The notes below the pieces were generated by a model. It was not told where the DNA came from. It did not search any database and saw nothing but the letters and a program-made list of their open reading frames with translations. This document shows, one piece after another, positions 1 to 9,036 of a stretch of 44,704 nucleotides of DNA (the stretch's first letter is position 1; every line of letters starts with the position of its first letter). Position numbers and translations under genes: made by a program. The stretch is from Parvibaculum sp036499025 (lineage in GTDB: Bacteria; Pseudomonadota; Alphaproteobacteria; Parvibaculales; Parvibaculaceae), in the NCBI GenBank assembly GCA_036499025.1, contig DASYEM010000073.1, forward strand, positions 1-44,704, in the 5' to 3' direction.

Positions 1-61
1 CTAAAGATTCCCATGATGAAAGTAAGCCACCAAAACGAGAGTCTTCACAATATCAATTTAA

Positions 62-676
62 TCAGCCCCCGGAAAGTTTAAGCGCCGCCTCAATGAGCGC
101 CTTCGCTTCGGGCGTATTCCATTCCGCCGGACCGACAATGCGCCCAAGCTCTTTGCCCTCAGGCGAGATCAGCACCGTCGTCGGCAACCCATAACCCTTC
201 ATGCGGAAATTCGCCCCCGAGGTCGGGTCGTTGTAAAGCCCGAGATGATCGGCCTTCACTTCTTTCAGGAAAGCCCGCGCCAGCTCCAGCCCGTCCTTGT
301 CGACGCTGAGCGGCAGAACCTGAAACCGCTCGCTGCCCATCGCTCCTTGCAGCCCGTTGAGCGACGGCATCTCTTCCCGGCAGGGCACGCACCAGGTCGC
401 CCAGAGGTTCAGCAGGACGAGCTTGCCCCGGAAATCCGACAGATGGACGGTCTTGCCCGTCCCGTCGTGGAATTCAAGCTCCGGCGCGGCCAAAGGCTCC
501 GCCGCCGGCTGGAAATTGGCCACCGCCCCGGTCGCATAGGCCTTGAGCGGCGAGGCGCTCTGTCTGGCGCCCCCGTTTCCGTTGATTTGTGGCCCGGCGA
601 TCAAGTATACCGCCGCAACGATGACGAGCCCTATTGCCGTCAAAATCGCGATAAGCTTTGGCTGAAACTGAAACAT
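62..676 (-). CDS. tlpA: TlpA/ResA-type membrane-anchored thioredoxin-like protein
   Basis: A 204-residue protein with one N-terminal hydrophobic segment (about residues 8-27) that should anchor it in the inner membrane, with the rest in the periplasm. A thioredoxin fold follows from about residue 65, with the redox motif WCVPC near residue 95 and a cis-proline loop (GLPTTVLI) near residue 165. Family members reduce disulfides in cytochrome c or cytochrome oxidase assembly; that role here is inferred. It diverges from argH with only 44 bases between the two starts, so the promoters must overlap. A tlpA-like gene beside argH is common in alphaproteobacteria. Confidence 0.85.
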   Translation of the reverse strand: MFQFQPKLIAILTAIGLVIVAAVYLIAGPQINGNGGARQSASPLKAYATGAVANFQPAAEPLAAPELEFHDGTGKTVHLSDFRGKLVLLNLWATWCVPCREEMPSLNGLQGAMGSERFQVLPLSVDKDGLELARAFLKEVKADHLGLYNDPTSGANFRMKGYGLPTTVLISPEGKELGRIVGPAEWNTPEAKALIEAALKLSGG

Positions 677-720
677 CGGGTGTCCGTGACGCGTCCCCGG
701 AACAACCCGGAGAGCCTGTG

Positions 721-2112
721 ATGAGCAACAAAATGTGGGGCGGCCGCTTCGGCGAAGGCCCCGACCGCATCATGGAGGAAATCAACGCCTCCATCGGCTT
801 CGATCAGCGTTTCTTCGCCCAGGACATCCGGGGCTCGAAGGCGCATTGCGCCATGTTGGCCGAAACCGGAATTATCTCAAGAGCCGATGCGGACCAGATT
901 GTCGCGGGCCTCGATGCCGTTCTGGCCGAAATCGAAGCCGGGCGCTTCACCTTCAAGCGCGAGCTCGAAGACATTCACATGAATGTCGAGGCGCGGCTCG
1001 CGGACCTCATCGGCGCGGCGGCGGGACGGCTCCACACAGGCCGTTCGCGCAACGATCAGGTGGCGCTCGATTTCAAGCTCTACATCCGCGACACCATCGA
1101 CCATCTGGACGAACAGCTTGCCGCCTTCCAGATGGCCCTGATCGCCCGCGCCGAAGAACATGCCGCGACGATCATGCCGGGCTTCACCCATTTGCAGACG
1201 GCCCAGCCCGTCACCTTCGGCCATCATTGCCTCGCTTATGTCGAAATGGCGGCGCGCGACCGTGGCCGCTTGGCCGATGCGCGAAAGCGCCTGAATGAAA
1301 GTCCGCTCGGCGCCGCCGCGCTTGCGGGCACGTCCTTTCCGATCGACCGCGAACGCACCGCGAAGGAACTGGGCTTCGATCGCCCGACGCGCAACTCGCT
1401 CGACAGCGTCTCGGATCGCGACTTCGTGCTCGAAACCCTGAGCGCGGCGGCGATTGCCGCGACGCATCTCTCGCGCCTTGCCGAGGAAATCGTCATCTGG
1501 TCGACGCCGGGCTTCAGCTTCATCCGCCTGACCGACAGTTTTTCGACCGGCTCCTCGATCATGCCGCAAAAGCGCAACCCCGACGCCGCCGAACTGGTGC
1601 GCGCCAAATCCGGCCGCGTCATCGGCGGGCTGACGACGCTTCTGATCGTGATGAAGGGTCTGCCGCTCGCCTATTCCAAGGATATGCAGGAAGACAAGGA
1701 AGCCGCCTTCGACGCGCTCGATGCGCTCTCCCTCTCGCTCGCCGCCATGACCGGCATGGTTTCGACCCTGACGGTCAACGAAGCCTCCATGCGCGCCGCC
1801 GCCTCGCGCGGTTTCGCCACCGCGACAGATCTCGCCGACTGGCTGGTCAGGACGCTCGGGCTCCCTTTCCGCCAGGCCCATCACGTGACCGGCGCGCTGG
1901 TCGCCAAAGCCGAGAAAAAAGGCGTCGATCTCGACGGGCTGAGCCTTGCCGAAATGCGCGAAGCCGAACCCGGCATCACCGATGAGGTGTATAAGGTTCT
2001 GGGCGTCGATAATTCGGTCGCGAGCCGCACGAGCTTCGGCGGCACCGCGCCCGGCAATGTGCGCGCCGCCGCCGCCTGGTGGCGCAAGGAACTCGGGCGC
2101 AACGCGACATAG
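721..2112 (+). CDS. argH: Argininosuccinate lyase
   Basis: Cleaves argininosuccinate to arginine and fumarate, the last step of arginine synthesis, in the cytoplasm. The 463-residue product opens with the typical MWGGRF motif and carries the fumarase/aspartase signature GSSIMPQKRNPD near residue 277, plus the TGRSRND substrate-binding stretch near residue 103. The ATG at 721 is chosen because GGAGAG lies six bases upstream and the family begins just before the WGGRF motif; an in-frame ATG at 658 would add 21 unconserved residues and run into tlpA. It is the first gene of a run with lptM and lysA. Confidence 0.97.
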   Translation: MSNKMWGGRFGEGPDRIMEEINASIGFDQRFFAQDIRGSKAHCAMLAETGIISRADADQIVAGLDAVLAEIEAGRFTFKRELEDIHMNVEARLADLIGAAAGRLHTGRSRNDQVALDFKLYIRDTIDHLDEQLAAFQMALIARAEEHAATIMPGFTHLQTAQPVTFGHHCLAYVEMAARDRGRLADARKRLNESPLGAAALAGTSFPIDRERTAKELGFDRPTRNSLDSVSDRDFVLETLSAAAIAATHLSRLAEEIVIWSTPGFSFIRLTDSFSTGSSIMPQKRNPDAAELVRAKSGRVIGGLTTLLIVMKGLPLAYSKDMQEDKEAAFDALDALSLSLAAMTGMVSTLTVNEASMRAAASRGFATATDLADWLVRTLGLPFRQAHHVTGALVAKAEKKGVDLDGLSLAEMREAEPGITDEVYKVLGVDNSVASRTSFGGTAPGNVRAAAAWWRKELGRNAT

Positions 2113-2145
2113 GCGTTGCTTGGGACAATGGGCAGGAGAGACGGC

Positions 2146-2406
2146 ATGAACAAGCGATTGACGATGGCGATCACCGCTTTCGCGGTCATTCTCGCGCTCG
2201 GCGCCTGCGGGCGCAAAGGCCCGCTCGAACCGCCGCCCGGCGTCAGCCCCGACATGGCTTCGGCCAAGGTGCCGGGCTGCGCGCCCGCCTCGCCCGCCTC
2301 GCCCGCATCGGCGGCAGGGCAACGGCCCATCGACGCCACGCCGCCTTCCGGGTCCGAAACGGGCAATCCGAACCGCATGCCCGACATGGCGAACCAGCCT
2401 TGCTAG
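2146..2406 (+). CDS. lptM: LptM-like small outer-membrane lipoprotein
   Basis: An 86-residue lipoprotein. A short basic N-terminus and hydrophobic stretch end in the lipobox LGAC, so Cys21 should become the acylated first residue. It is followed directly by GRKGPLEPPPG, the hallmark of the LptM/YifL family, which helps mature the LptD/LptE lipopolysaccharide translocon. The remainder is proline/alanine-rich low complexity. The ATG at 2146 follows AGGAGAG by five bases; the in-frame ATG at 2116 lacks such a site and would lengthen the signal peptide. It lies between argH and lysA, the usual alphaproteobacterial location. Confidence 0.82.
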   Translation: MNKRLTMAITAFAVILALGACGRKGPLEPPPGVSPDMASAKVPGCAPASPASPASAAGQRPIDATPPSGSETGNPNRMPDMANQPC

Positions 2407-2440
2407 TGTCCCGCCTCGCCTTCTGAAAGCCGACGGATAG

Positions 2441-3727
2441 ATGAATCATTTTGAGTATCGCGGCGGCATTCTTCACGCCGAGGATGTCGCGATCCCCGAC
2501 ATTGCGGCGCGCGTCGGCACGCCCTTTTATTGTTACTCGTCGGCGACGCTGACCCGGCATGCCCGTGTCTTCATGGACGCCTTCAAGGGCCAGCCCGCGC
2601 GCCTTTGCTATTCGGTGAAGGCCAATTCAAATCTCGCCGTCATCGCGACGCTTGCGCGCGAGGGCGCGGGCGCCGATGTCGTCTCCGAAGGCGAATTGCG
2701 CCGCGCGCTGGCCGTCGGCATTCCGCCCGAAAAAATCGTCTTCTCCGGCGTCGGCAAGACGGCGGCTGAAATGAGCTACGCTCTCGAAGTGGGCATCGAC
2801 CAGTTCAACGTCGAATCCGAACCCGAGCTCGAGCTTTTATCGCAGCTCGCCGCCGCGCGCGGCCTCGTCGCCAAAATCGCCATCCGCGTCAACCCCGACG
2901 TCGATGCAAAGACCCACGAAAAAATCGCCACCGGCAAGGCCGAAAACAAATTCGGCATTTCCTGGAAGCGCGCGCCCGCCGTCTACGCCCGCGCCGCGAA
3001 ACTTCCCGGCATCGCCGCCACCGGCATCGACGTTCACATCGGTAGCCAGCTCACATCGCTCGATCCTTTCGAAGCCGCCTTCCGCCGCGTCGCAGGCATG
3101 GTCGAGGAGTTGCGCGCGCAAGGCCACAAGATCGCCCAGATCGACCTCGGCGGCGGGCTCGGCATTCCCTATCGCGGCGACAACGATATTCCTCCGCACC
3201 CGGATGAATATGCGGCGATGGTGAAGCGCACCGTCGGCCATCTCGGCTGTGGCCTCACCTTCGAACCCGGACGCCTCATCGTCGGCAATGCGGGCATCCT
3301 CGTCTCGCGCGTCATCTATGAAAAGGAAGGCGACGACCGCAAGTTCCTGATCCTCGACGCGGCGATGAACGATCTGATCCGCCCGACGCTCTACGACGCC
3401 TTCCACGAAATTCGCGCCGTCAGCGAACCGGCAAGCGCCGACACCGTCACCTACGACGTCGTCGGTCCGGTCTGCGAGACGGGCGACTTCCTCGCCAAGG
3501 GCCGCGCCATGCCGCGCCTGAAGGCGGGCGATCTCGTCGCCGTCATGTCGGCGGGCGCTTATGGCGCGGTGCAGGCCTCGACCTACAATACGAGACCGCT
3601 TATCCCCGAGGTGCTGGTCAGGGATGGGGATTACGCTCTTATCCGCGCACGCCCCGATTATGACGAAATCCTGAAGCAGGATAAGATTCCGGTCTGGCTA
3701 GAGCCGGAAGAAATCCCCACGCGCTGA
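2441..3727 (+). CDS. lysA: Diaminopimelate decarboxylase
   Basis: PLP enzyme that decarboxylates meso-diaminopimelate to lysine in the cytoplasm. The 428-residue product is full length for the family (alanine-racemase-like barrel followed by a beta domain). Lys60 in CYSVKAN is the expected PLP lysine, HIGSQ lies near residue 201, the GGGLG phosphate-binding loop near residue 242, and the conserved GPVCETGD segment with the active-site Cys and Glu near residue 345. It begins 34 bases after lptM and is probably cotranscribed with argH-lptM. Confidence 0.97.
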   Translation: MNHFEYRGGILHAEDVAIPDIAARVGTPFYCYSSATLTRHARVFMDAFKGQPARLCYSVKANSNLAVIATLAREGAGADVVSEGELRRALAVGIPPEKIVFSGVGKTAAEMSYALEVGIDQFNVESEPELELLSQLAAARGLVAKIAIRVNPDVDAKTHEKIATGKAENKFGISWKRAPAVYARAAKLPGIAATGIDVHIGSQLTSLDPFEAAFRRVAGMVEELRAQGHKIAQIDLGGGLGIPYRGDNDIPPHPDEYAAMVKRTVGHLGCGLTFEPGRLIVGNAGILVSRVIYEKEGDDRKFLILDAAMNDLIRPTLYDAFHEIRAVSEPASADTVTYDVVGPVCETGDFLAKGRAMPRLKAGDLVAVMSAGAYGAVQASTYNTRPLIPEVLVRDGDYALIRARPDYDEILKQDKIPVWLEPEEIPTR

Positions 3728-3763
3728 CAGACCCATCAGGGCAGGTTTGCGCTGACAGGTTGA

Positions 3764-6340
3764 ATGGCAACTGACGTGAGCGGCTCCTCCGACAACGACG
3801 ACGACGGGTTCGGCAACTTCGACAAGAACCGGCAACAGGCAACAAAGCCCGTCCGCCGCCTGCCGAGGCGCATCGAACGCCGCATCGCCCTCGCCCGCAT
3901 CCTGCTGGTCTGGGAGACCCTCTGGCCGGGCCTCTGGCCGGCCGCAGCGCTCGTCGGCCTCTTCGTCGCCCTCGCCCTCTTCGGCCTCTTCACAGGCCTC
4001 CCCATGGGCCTCCATTGGGCTCTGCTGGCCGCCTTCGCCGTCATCCTCGCCATCGCCCTCTGGCGCGGCCTCAGAAGCTTCCGCTGGCCGGACCGGAACG
4101 CCGCCCTTCGTCATCTCGAACAGGCCTCGGGCCTCACTCATCAGCCGCTCGGCGCCTATGAGGACGTCCCCGCCGAAGGCACCGGCGACCGCGTTCTCTG
4201 GCACGCTCATCAGCGCTGGGTCGGCGAGCGCCTGAAGAAGCTGAAGCTCGGCTTTGCCGCGCCGGGCCTCGCCGCCCGCGATCCCTATGGCCTCCGCGCC
4301 ATCATCGTCCTGCTGCTGGTGATCGGCGTCGTCGGCACCGGCCCCGGCCGCATCGCCCGCATCGCCGGCGCGCTGCTCCCCGGCGTCGGTTCGTCCAGAA
4401 CCTTCACCATCGAAGCCTGGATTACCCCGCCCGCCTATACCGGCGGCGATCCGATCTATCTCGACCATCGCGACCAGAGCGGCGCCATCCCCCTTGTCGA
4501 AGATGCCGGGGAGACGACGCTCAAGGTTCCCGTCGGCAGCGTCCTTTCGCTCCGCGTTCACGGATTGCGCACGCCGCCCGCTCTCGAAACCGGCAATGAC
4601 GATCGCGGCCGCCCCGAACCGCTGAAGGATCTCGGCCAAGAGAACTACACGCTCGATACGCCGATCCGCAGCTCCGCCGAATTCGCGCTGACGCAAGGCG
4701 GGCGGCTGATGCGCGGCTGGAAGATCGAAATCATTCCCGACGCCGCGCCGACCATCATTTTTACAAAACCCTTGCAGCGCACCGCTTCGGGCACCCTGCG
4801 CTTTGCCTACAAGGTCAGCGACGATTACGGCGTCACCACCGCCGAAGCGCGCGTCGCGCTGGCCCAGTCCCCTCAAGCCGCCTCACCCGACATCCGCGCC
4901 GCCGCCGCCCAGCACGCAAGGGCCGCGCCGCGCGTGACGCCGCCTGCCATTCCGCTGCCCTTGCAGACCTTTCACCCCAAGGAGGCGACCGGCGAAACCT
5001 ATGTCGATCTGATGCCGCATCCCTGGGCGGGTCTGCCGGTCACGATCACGCTGGTGGCGAAAGACGACGCAGGCCATGAAGGTATGAGCCAACCTCTCTC
5101 CGTCATGCTGCCCGCCCGCGCTTTCAAAAAGCCTCTGGCCGCCGCCGTTATCGAACAGCGCCGCGCGCTGGCCTTCGATCCGGCCTCGACGTCGATAGTC
5201 GCCCGCGTCCTTGACGATCTGACGATCGACGGCGCGCGCTATATCGAAGACAAAACCGTCTATCTCGCGCTCCGCGCTGCCTATTGGCGCCTTCTCGTCG
5301 CCCGCCGCGACAGCGACCTCACCGGCATTTTCGATCTCCTCTGGTCGGTCGCGCTACGTATCGAGGACGGCGATCTTTCGCTCGCCGAAAACGATGTCCG
5401 CCGCGCCCGCGATGCGCTCTCGCAAGCGCTTGCCAAAGGCGCGGGCAATGACGAGATCGCGCAGCTGATGGAAGAGATGAAACAGGCCTTCCAGCGCTAC
5501 ATGGACGCTCTGGTCGCGAAAAACGGTCAGATGCCCGACAAGACGATGATGGAGAAATTCGCGCCGCGGGACGGCCAGACCATCGACCGCGATCAACTCG
5601 AAAAAATGATGGCGCAAATCGCCGAGCTTGCGCGCACGGGCGCGCGCGAACAGGCCAAGGCCATGCTGGAACGCCTGCAACAGATCATGGAAAACATGCA
5701 GGTGCCGCAGCAAAACGCCGGCATGACCGAGGGCGAACAGGCGATGGCGGGCGCCGTCGACCGCATGGGCAAGCTCATCGAAAAGCAGCGTCAACTCATG
5801 GACGAAACCTTCCGCAAGGGCGCTGACGGCGAGACGGCGAAGCCCGGCGGCGGCGAAAAAAACGGAATGTCGGCGCTGAAGCACGCGCAGGAAAATCTGC
5901 GCGGCGAACTCGACGCAACGATCCGCGACCTCGAAAAAGCCGAGGTCAAAATTCCCGGCGAACTCGGCAAGGCCGACCAGCATATGAAAGACGCCGAAAC
6001 GCGTCTCGACGATGGCCGCGCCGACCGCGCCAGCACCGCGCAAGGCCAGGCCATCGACAGGCTGCGCGCGGGCGCGCAAGGCCTGGCCGATAAACTGATG
6101 CAGAGCATGGCGGGACGTCAGGGCAGATCGAGCGGCAATAGCGGACGTTCCGGCACCGACCCGCTTGGCCGGGGTTCGCAGGACGGCACCATGCAATCGG
6201 AAGACGGCAACGAAGTGCCGACCAAATCCGACATGCAGACGGCCCGCCAGATCATCGAGGAATTGCGCCGCCGCGCGGGCGAACTCGGCCGCCCGAAAAT
6301 CGAACTCGATTATCTCGACAGATTGCTCGAAAGATTCTGA
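3764..6340 (+). CDS. DUF4175 / TIGR02302 family membrane protein
   Basis: An 858-residue protein of an alphaproteobacteria-restricted family with no settled function. Two adjacent transmembrane segments lie at about residues 45-100 and a third near 175-195. A large probably periplasmic region follows (about 200-470), then a long helical half rich in Met, Gln, Glu and Lys (about 560-800) likely to form coiled coils, a Gly/Ser-rich stretch, and a conserved ending near EYDYLDRLLERF-type sequence. It starts 36 bases after lysA and ends one base before the convergent response-regulator gene. The lysA-adjacent position is recurrent in the group. An envelope role is inference only. Confidence 0.85.
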   Translation: MATDVSGSSDNDDDGFGNFDKNRQQATKPVRRLPRRIERRIALARILLVWETLWPGLWPAAALVGLFVALALFGLFTGLPMGLHWALLAAFAVILAIALWRGLRSFRWPDRNAALRHLEQASGLTHQPLGAYEDVPAEGTGDRVLWHAHQRWVGERLKKLKLGFAAPGLAARDPYGLRAIIVLLLVIGVVGTGPGRIARIAGALLPGVGSSRTFTIEAWITPPAYTGGDPIYLDHRDQSGAIPLVEDAGETTLKVPVGSVLSLRVHGLRTPPALETGNDDRGRPEPLKDLGQENYTLDTPIRSSAEFALTQGGRLMRGWKIEIIPDAAPTIIFTKPLQRTASGTLRFAYKVSDDYGVTTAEARVALAQSPQAASPDIRAAAAQHARAAPRVTPPAIPLPLQTFHPKEATGETYVDLMPHPWAGLPVTITLVAKDDAGHEGMSQPLSVMLPARAFKKPLAAAVIEQRRALAFDPASTSIVARVLDDLTIDGARYIEDKTVYLALRAAYWRLLVARRDSDLTGIFDLLWSVALRIEDGDLSLAENDVRRARDALSQALAKGAGNDEIAQLMEEMKQAFQRYMDALVAKNGQMPDKTMMEKFAPRDGQTIDRDQLEKMMAQIAELARTGAREQAKAMLERLQQIMENMQVPQQNAGMTEGEQAMAGAVDRMGKLIEKQRQLMDETFRKGADGETAKPGGGEKNGMSALKHAQENLRGELDATIRDLEKAEVKIPGELGKADQHMKDAETRLDDGRADRASTAQGQAIDRLRAGAQGLADKLMQSMAGRQGRSSGNSGRSGTDPLGRGSQDGTMQSEDGNEVPTKSDMQTARQIIEELRRRAGELGRPKIELDYLDRLLERF

Positions 6341-6730
6341 TCAGCGTGGCGGCATGGGCGCTTCGAGCACCGCATCGATGCGCGCCAGAAGCTCCGCGAG
6401 CGTAAAGGGCTTCAGCAGAATATCCCGGATGATCGCTTCAAGCCCGTAAGCCCGTTCGCGCTGATCGGAATAGCCGGTCATCAGCACGATCGGCAGGCCC
6501 GGCGCGTCGCGCGCCGCCGAGAGCGCCAGCGAAATCCCGTCCATCACGGGCATCAGAATATCGGTGAGCAGCAATTCATGCGGCTCGCCCCGGGCGCGGG
6601 CGCGGGCCAGCGCCGCCAGCGCATCGCTGCCATCGACGACGGCCTCGACTTCATGGCCGGCGCCTTTCAGCGCCCGGGTGATGAAATCGCGCACGCTCGG
6701 CTCGTCTTCAGCGATGAGGATGCGCGCCAT
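6341..6730 (-). CDS. cpdR: Single-domain response regulator, CpdR-like
   Basis: A 129-residue stand-alone receiver domain without an output domain. The acidic pocket AEDE lies at residues 7-10, the phospho-acceptor Asp57 in LLLTDILMPVMDG, the switch Thr in LMTGYSD and the conserved Lys in ILLKPF. Length and sequence resemble CpdR, which when unphosphorylated primes the ClpXP protease for cell-cycle substrates in Caulobacter and Rhizobium. The CpdR name is by resemblance and context and could be another single-domain regulator. It ends directly against the convergent DUF4175 gene and follows hpt by three bases on the same strand. Confidence 0.7.
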   Translation of the reverse strand: MARILIAEDEPSVRDFITRALKGAGHEVEAVVDGSDALAALARARARGEPHELLLTDILMPVMDGISLALSAARDAPGLPIVLMTGYSDQRERAYGLEAIIRDILLKPFTLAELLARIDAVLEAPMPPR

Positions 6731-6733
6731 GAT

Positions 6734-7276
6734 CTATCCTTCTATGACGCCGACGAAAGGCAGCTGCCGATAGGCATGCGCCACATCCATACCATAACCG
6801 ATAACGAATTTGTCAGGACACTGAAAACCTGTGAAATCGGCCTTCACCGGCACGGCGAGCTTGCCCGGCTTGTCGAGCAGCAGGCAGGTCTTCACCGAAC
6901 GCGCCCGCCTTGCCGCCATCAGGTCCTTGGCGAAGGCAAGCGTCCGGCCGGATTCGAGAATATCGTCGACGATCAGCACGTCGCGATCCGCGATATCGAC
7001 TTCCGTATCGCGCACGATCTTCACCTCGCCGAGCGACAGCGTGCCGCGCCCATAGCTCGACAAACCGATGAAATCCATATCCGGTTCCGCGCCCGCATCA
7101 TGCAACGCGCGCAACAGATCGGCAGCGAAAATGAAACTGCTCTTCAGCACCGGAATGACGAGCATTTCGCGCCCCATATCGGCGACGATCTCGTCCGCAA
7201 GCTCGCGCACGCGGCGGCCAAGCGCCTCCGCATCGAAGAGAACGGAGATGCGCGCGCCGGGGGCGAGGGTGCTCAT
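6734..7276 (-). CDS. hpt: Hypoxanthine phosphoribosyltransferase
   Basis: Purine salvage enzyme that converts hypoxanthine (and often guanine) plus PRPP to the nucleotide in the cytoplasm. The 180-residue length is normal. The PRPP-binding loop LIVDDILESGRTL lies at residues 101-113, and a PVLKSSFIFAADLLR segment typical of the family near residue 42. It lies three bases upstream of the cpdR-like gene on the same strand and 11 bases downstream of the zinc-ribbon gene, so the three probably form one operon. Confidence 0.93.
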   Translation of the reverse strand: MSTLAPGARISVLFDAEALGRRVRELADEIVADMGREMLVIPVLKSSFIFAADLLRALHDAGAEPDMDFIGLSSYGRGTLSLGEVKIVRDTEVDIADRDVLIVDDILESGRTLAFAKDLMAARRARSVKTCLLLDKPGKLAVPVKADFTGFQCPDKFVIGYGMDVAHAYRQLPFVGVIEG

Positions 7277-7287
7277 GGTCCTGACCG

Positions 7288-8193
7288 TCAGTGAGGCGCG
7301 TCTGGCGCGGCGGCAGGCGCATCATTCGTGGATTTCGGCGTTTCGGGCTCATCGCCCTTCTGCACGAACCGCACCTCAAGATCGCGCGCTTCGACCGGCG
7401 GGCTCGACAGCCGCGTCGTGAACGACGCCGATTGCTTGGGCTGAAGCTCTTTCTCCGGCAGAGCGAAAGTCCAATGATAGAGCTCCTGCTGCTTGGCGTC
7501 GCGCAAGCCGACGCGCAGGCGCGGCAATGTCTTCGCTTCGTCGCTGACATTGACGACAACGCCCTTGATCGCCAGCACCGGCAAACCGTTTTCGGTTTGC
7601 CGTTCATAAAAGATGTTGCGGAACTCAAGCCCCAGAAGATTGATCGGCGCGCCCGCCGCTTCATAAAGCTTTGCCGTCGATGGCCAAAAGGAGGCGATCT
7701 GCTTGCGGAACTGGACGACGCCGTAAACCGAACCTGCGACAAACAGGATCAGCACGATCCAGCCGATGGCGCCGAGTACGCGACCGCGCCGCATCGAGGC
7801 AACATCGTTGAGATAGGTGCGAAGCTTTCCGCCCGTGCCCGCTTGCAGGCCGGAGACATCAGCGGGAACCGCGCGCGTCCCGGCCGGAGCCGTTTCGACT
7901 TCAGGCTCTTCAACGGGCTCGGGCTCTTTTACCGGTTCCGACTTGAAGAGCGGTTTCTGCGGCGGCACGAACTCGGCAACCGGCTCGGGCGCAACTTCTT
8001 CTGCATCGGCAGCTTCCGCCGCCGCGCTTGCCGCCACAGGCTCTTCCTCGTTGCCCGGACGTGGCAGATCGGTCGGCGGCGCCTGATGCCACGTATGGCC
8101 GCATTTGGCGCAGCGGACCTTCCGCCCGGCAGGCGCGAAGGACGCAGCATCCACCGGATAGCGCGCGGAACAGGACGGGCAGGTAATGATCAT
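7288..8193 (-). CDS. MJ0042-type zinc-ribbon, DUF3426 membrane protein
   Basis: A 301-residue protein opening with an MJ0042 zinc ribbon (Cys5-x2-Cys8 and Cys28-x2-Cys31, followed by GHTWHQ). An acidic, proline-rich low-complexity linker comes next (about 45-120), then one transmembrane helix near residues 150-172 and a C-terminal DUF3426-type domain probably outside the membrane. The ATG at 8193 is chosen because the zinc ribbon should start at the N-terminus; a longer frame to 8268 adds unrelated sequence. It diverges from ftsE, a conserved alphaproteobacterial arrangement. Function is not known; a membrane sensor or assembly role is speculation. Confidence 0.85.
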   Translation of the reverse strand: MIITCPSCSARYPVDAASFAPAGRKVRCAKCGHTWHQAPPTDLPRPGNEEEPVAASAAAEAADAEEVAPEPVAEFVPPQKPLFKSEPVKEPEPVEEPEVETAPAGTRAVPADVSGLQAGTGGKLRTYLNDVASMRRGRVLGAIGWIVLILFVAGSVYGVVQFRKQIASFWPSTAKLYEAAGAPINLLGLEFRNIFYERQTENGLPVLAIKGVVVNVSDEAKTLPRLRVGLRDAKQQELYHWTFALPEKELQPKQSASFTTRLSSPPVEARDLEVRFVQKGDEPETPKSTNDAPAAAPDAPH

Positions 8194-8376
8194 CCAGACT
8201 AAAGCCGAGGTGAGGGGTGGCGCAGGCAAAGCCGCTCGCCGGAATAACATCCGGGAGGCGGTTTCCATAAGCCTATTGAAACGCGGCCCATGGTTAAAGC
8301 CCGGTTAAGCAACATATCGCGCGACATGTTTTCCAGACCCGTCCCCCGTATTGGCTTCCATGATACCTTGCCCTGC

Positions 8377-9036
8377 ATGATTCGTTTCGAGAATGTAGGC
8401 ATGCGTTACGGCATGGGGCCCGAAGTCCTGCGCGATGTGAGCTTTCACCTCGCGCCGGGATCGCTCCATTTTCTGACCGGCCCTTCCGGCGCGGGCAAGA
8501 CCTCCCTGCTGAAGCTGATGTTCATGGCGTCCCGCCCCTCGCGCGGCCTCATCACCATGTTCGGCCGCGACATCGCCACCTTGCCGAGGGCCGAGCTTCC
8601 CGACCTCCGCCGTCGCGTCGGCGTGGTGTTTCAGGAGTTCCGCCTTCTCGATCATCTGACCACCTATGAGAACGTCGCGCTGCCGCTCAAGATTCAAGGC
8701 CGCGCCGAGGCAAGCTACCGCGCCGATGTGAAGGAACTGCTCGCCTGGGTCGGCCTTGGCGAGCGCATGCAGGCCAAACCGCCAACCCTGTCCGGCGGCG
8801 AAAAACAGCGCGCCGCCATCGCCCGCGCCGTCGTCGCCCAACCGGACCTGTTGCTGGCTGACGAACCGACCGGCAATGTCGACCCTGAAATGGGCAAACG
8901 GCTCCTCCGCCTCTTCATGGAGCTGAACCGGCTCGGCACCTCGATCCTGATCGCCACGCACGATCACGCATTGGTCGAGGAAGCCCGAGCGCCGGAAATG
9001 GTGCTGAAAAACGGAAGGCTGACCATCCGTGGCTGA
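8377..9036 (+). CDS. ftsE: Cell-division ABC transporter ATPase FtsE
   Basis: ATPase subunit of the FtsEX complex, which couples the divisome to peptidoglycan hydrolase activation at the inner membrane. The 219-residue product has Walker A GPSGAGKT (35-42), the Q-loop in VVFQEFRLL, the ABC signature LSGGEKQR near residue 135 and Walker B LLLADEP. The ATG at 8377 gives the usual N-terminus MIRFENVG; the in-frame ATG at 8290 adds 29 unconserved residues. It overlaps ftsX by eight bases, consistent with translational coupling. Confidence 0.94.
   Translation: MIRFENVGMRYGMGPEVLRDVSFHLAPGSLHFLTGPSGAGKTSLLKLMFMASRPSRGLITMFGRDIATLPRAELPDLRRRVGVVFQEFRLLDHLTTYENVALPLKIQGRAEASYRADVKELLAWVGLGERMQAKPPTLSGGEKQRAAIARAVVAQPDLLLADEPTGNVDPEMGKRLLRLFMELNRLGTSILIATHDHALVEEARAPEMVLKNGRLTIRG

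Noticed and set aside
1..61. Gene end at the left edge of the window
   Set aside because: AT-richer sequence without a supportable frame; it may be the downstream flank of tlpA. Nothing can be called.
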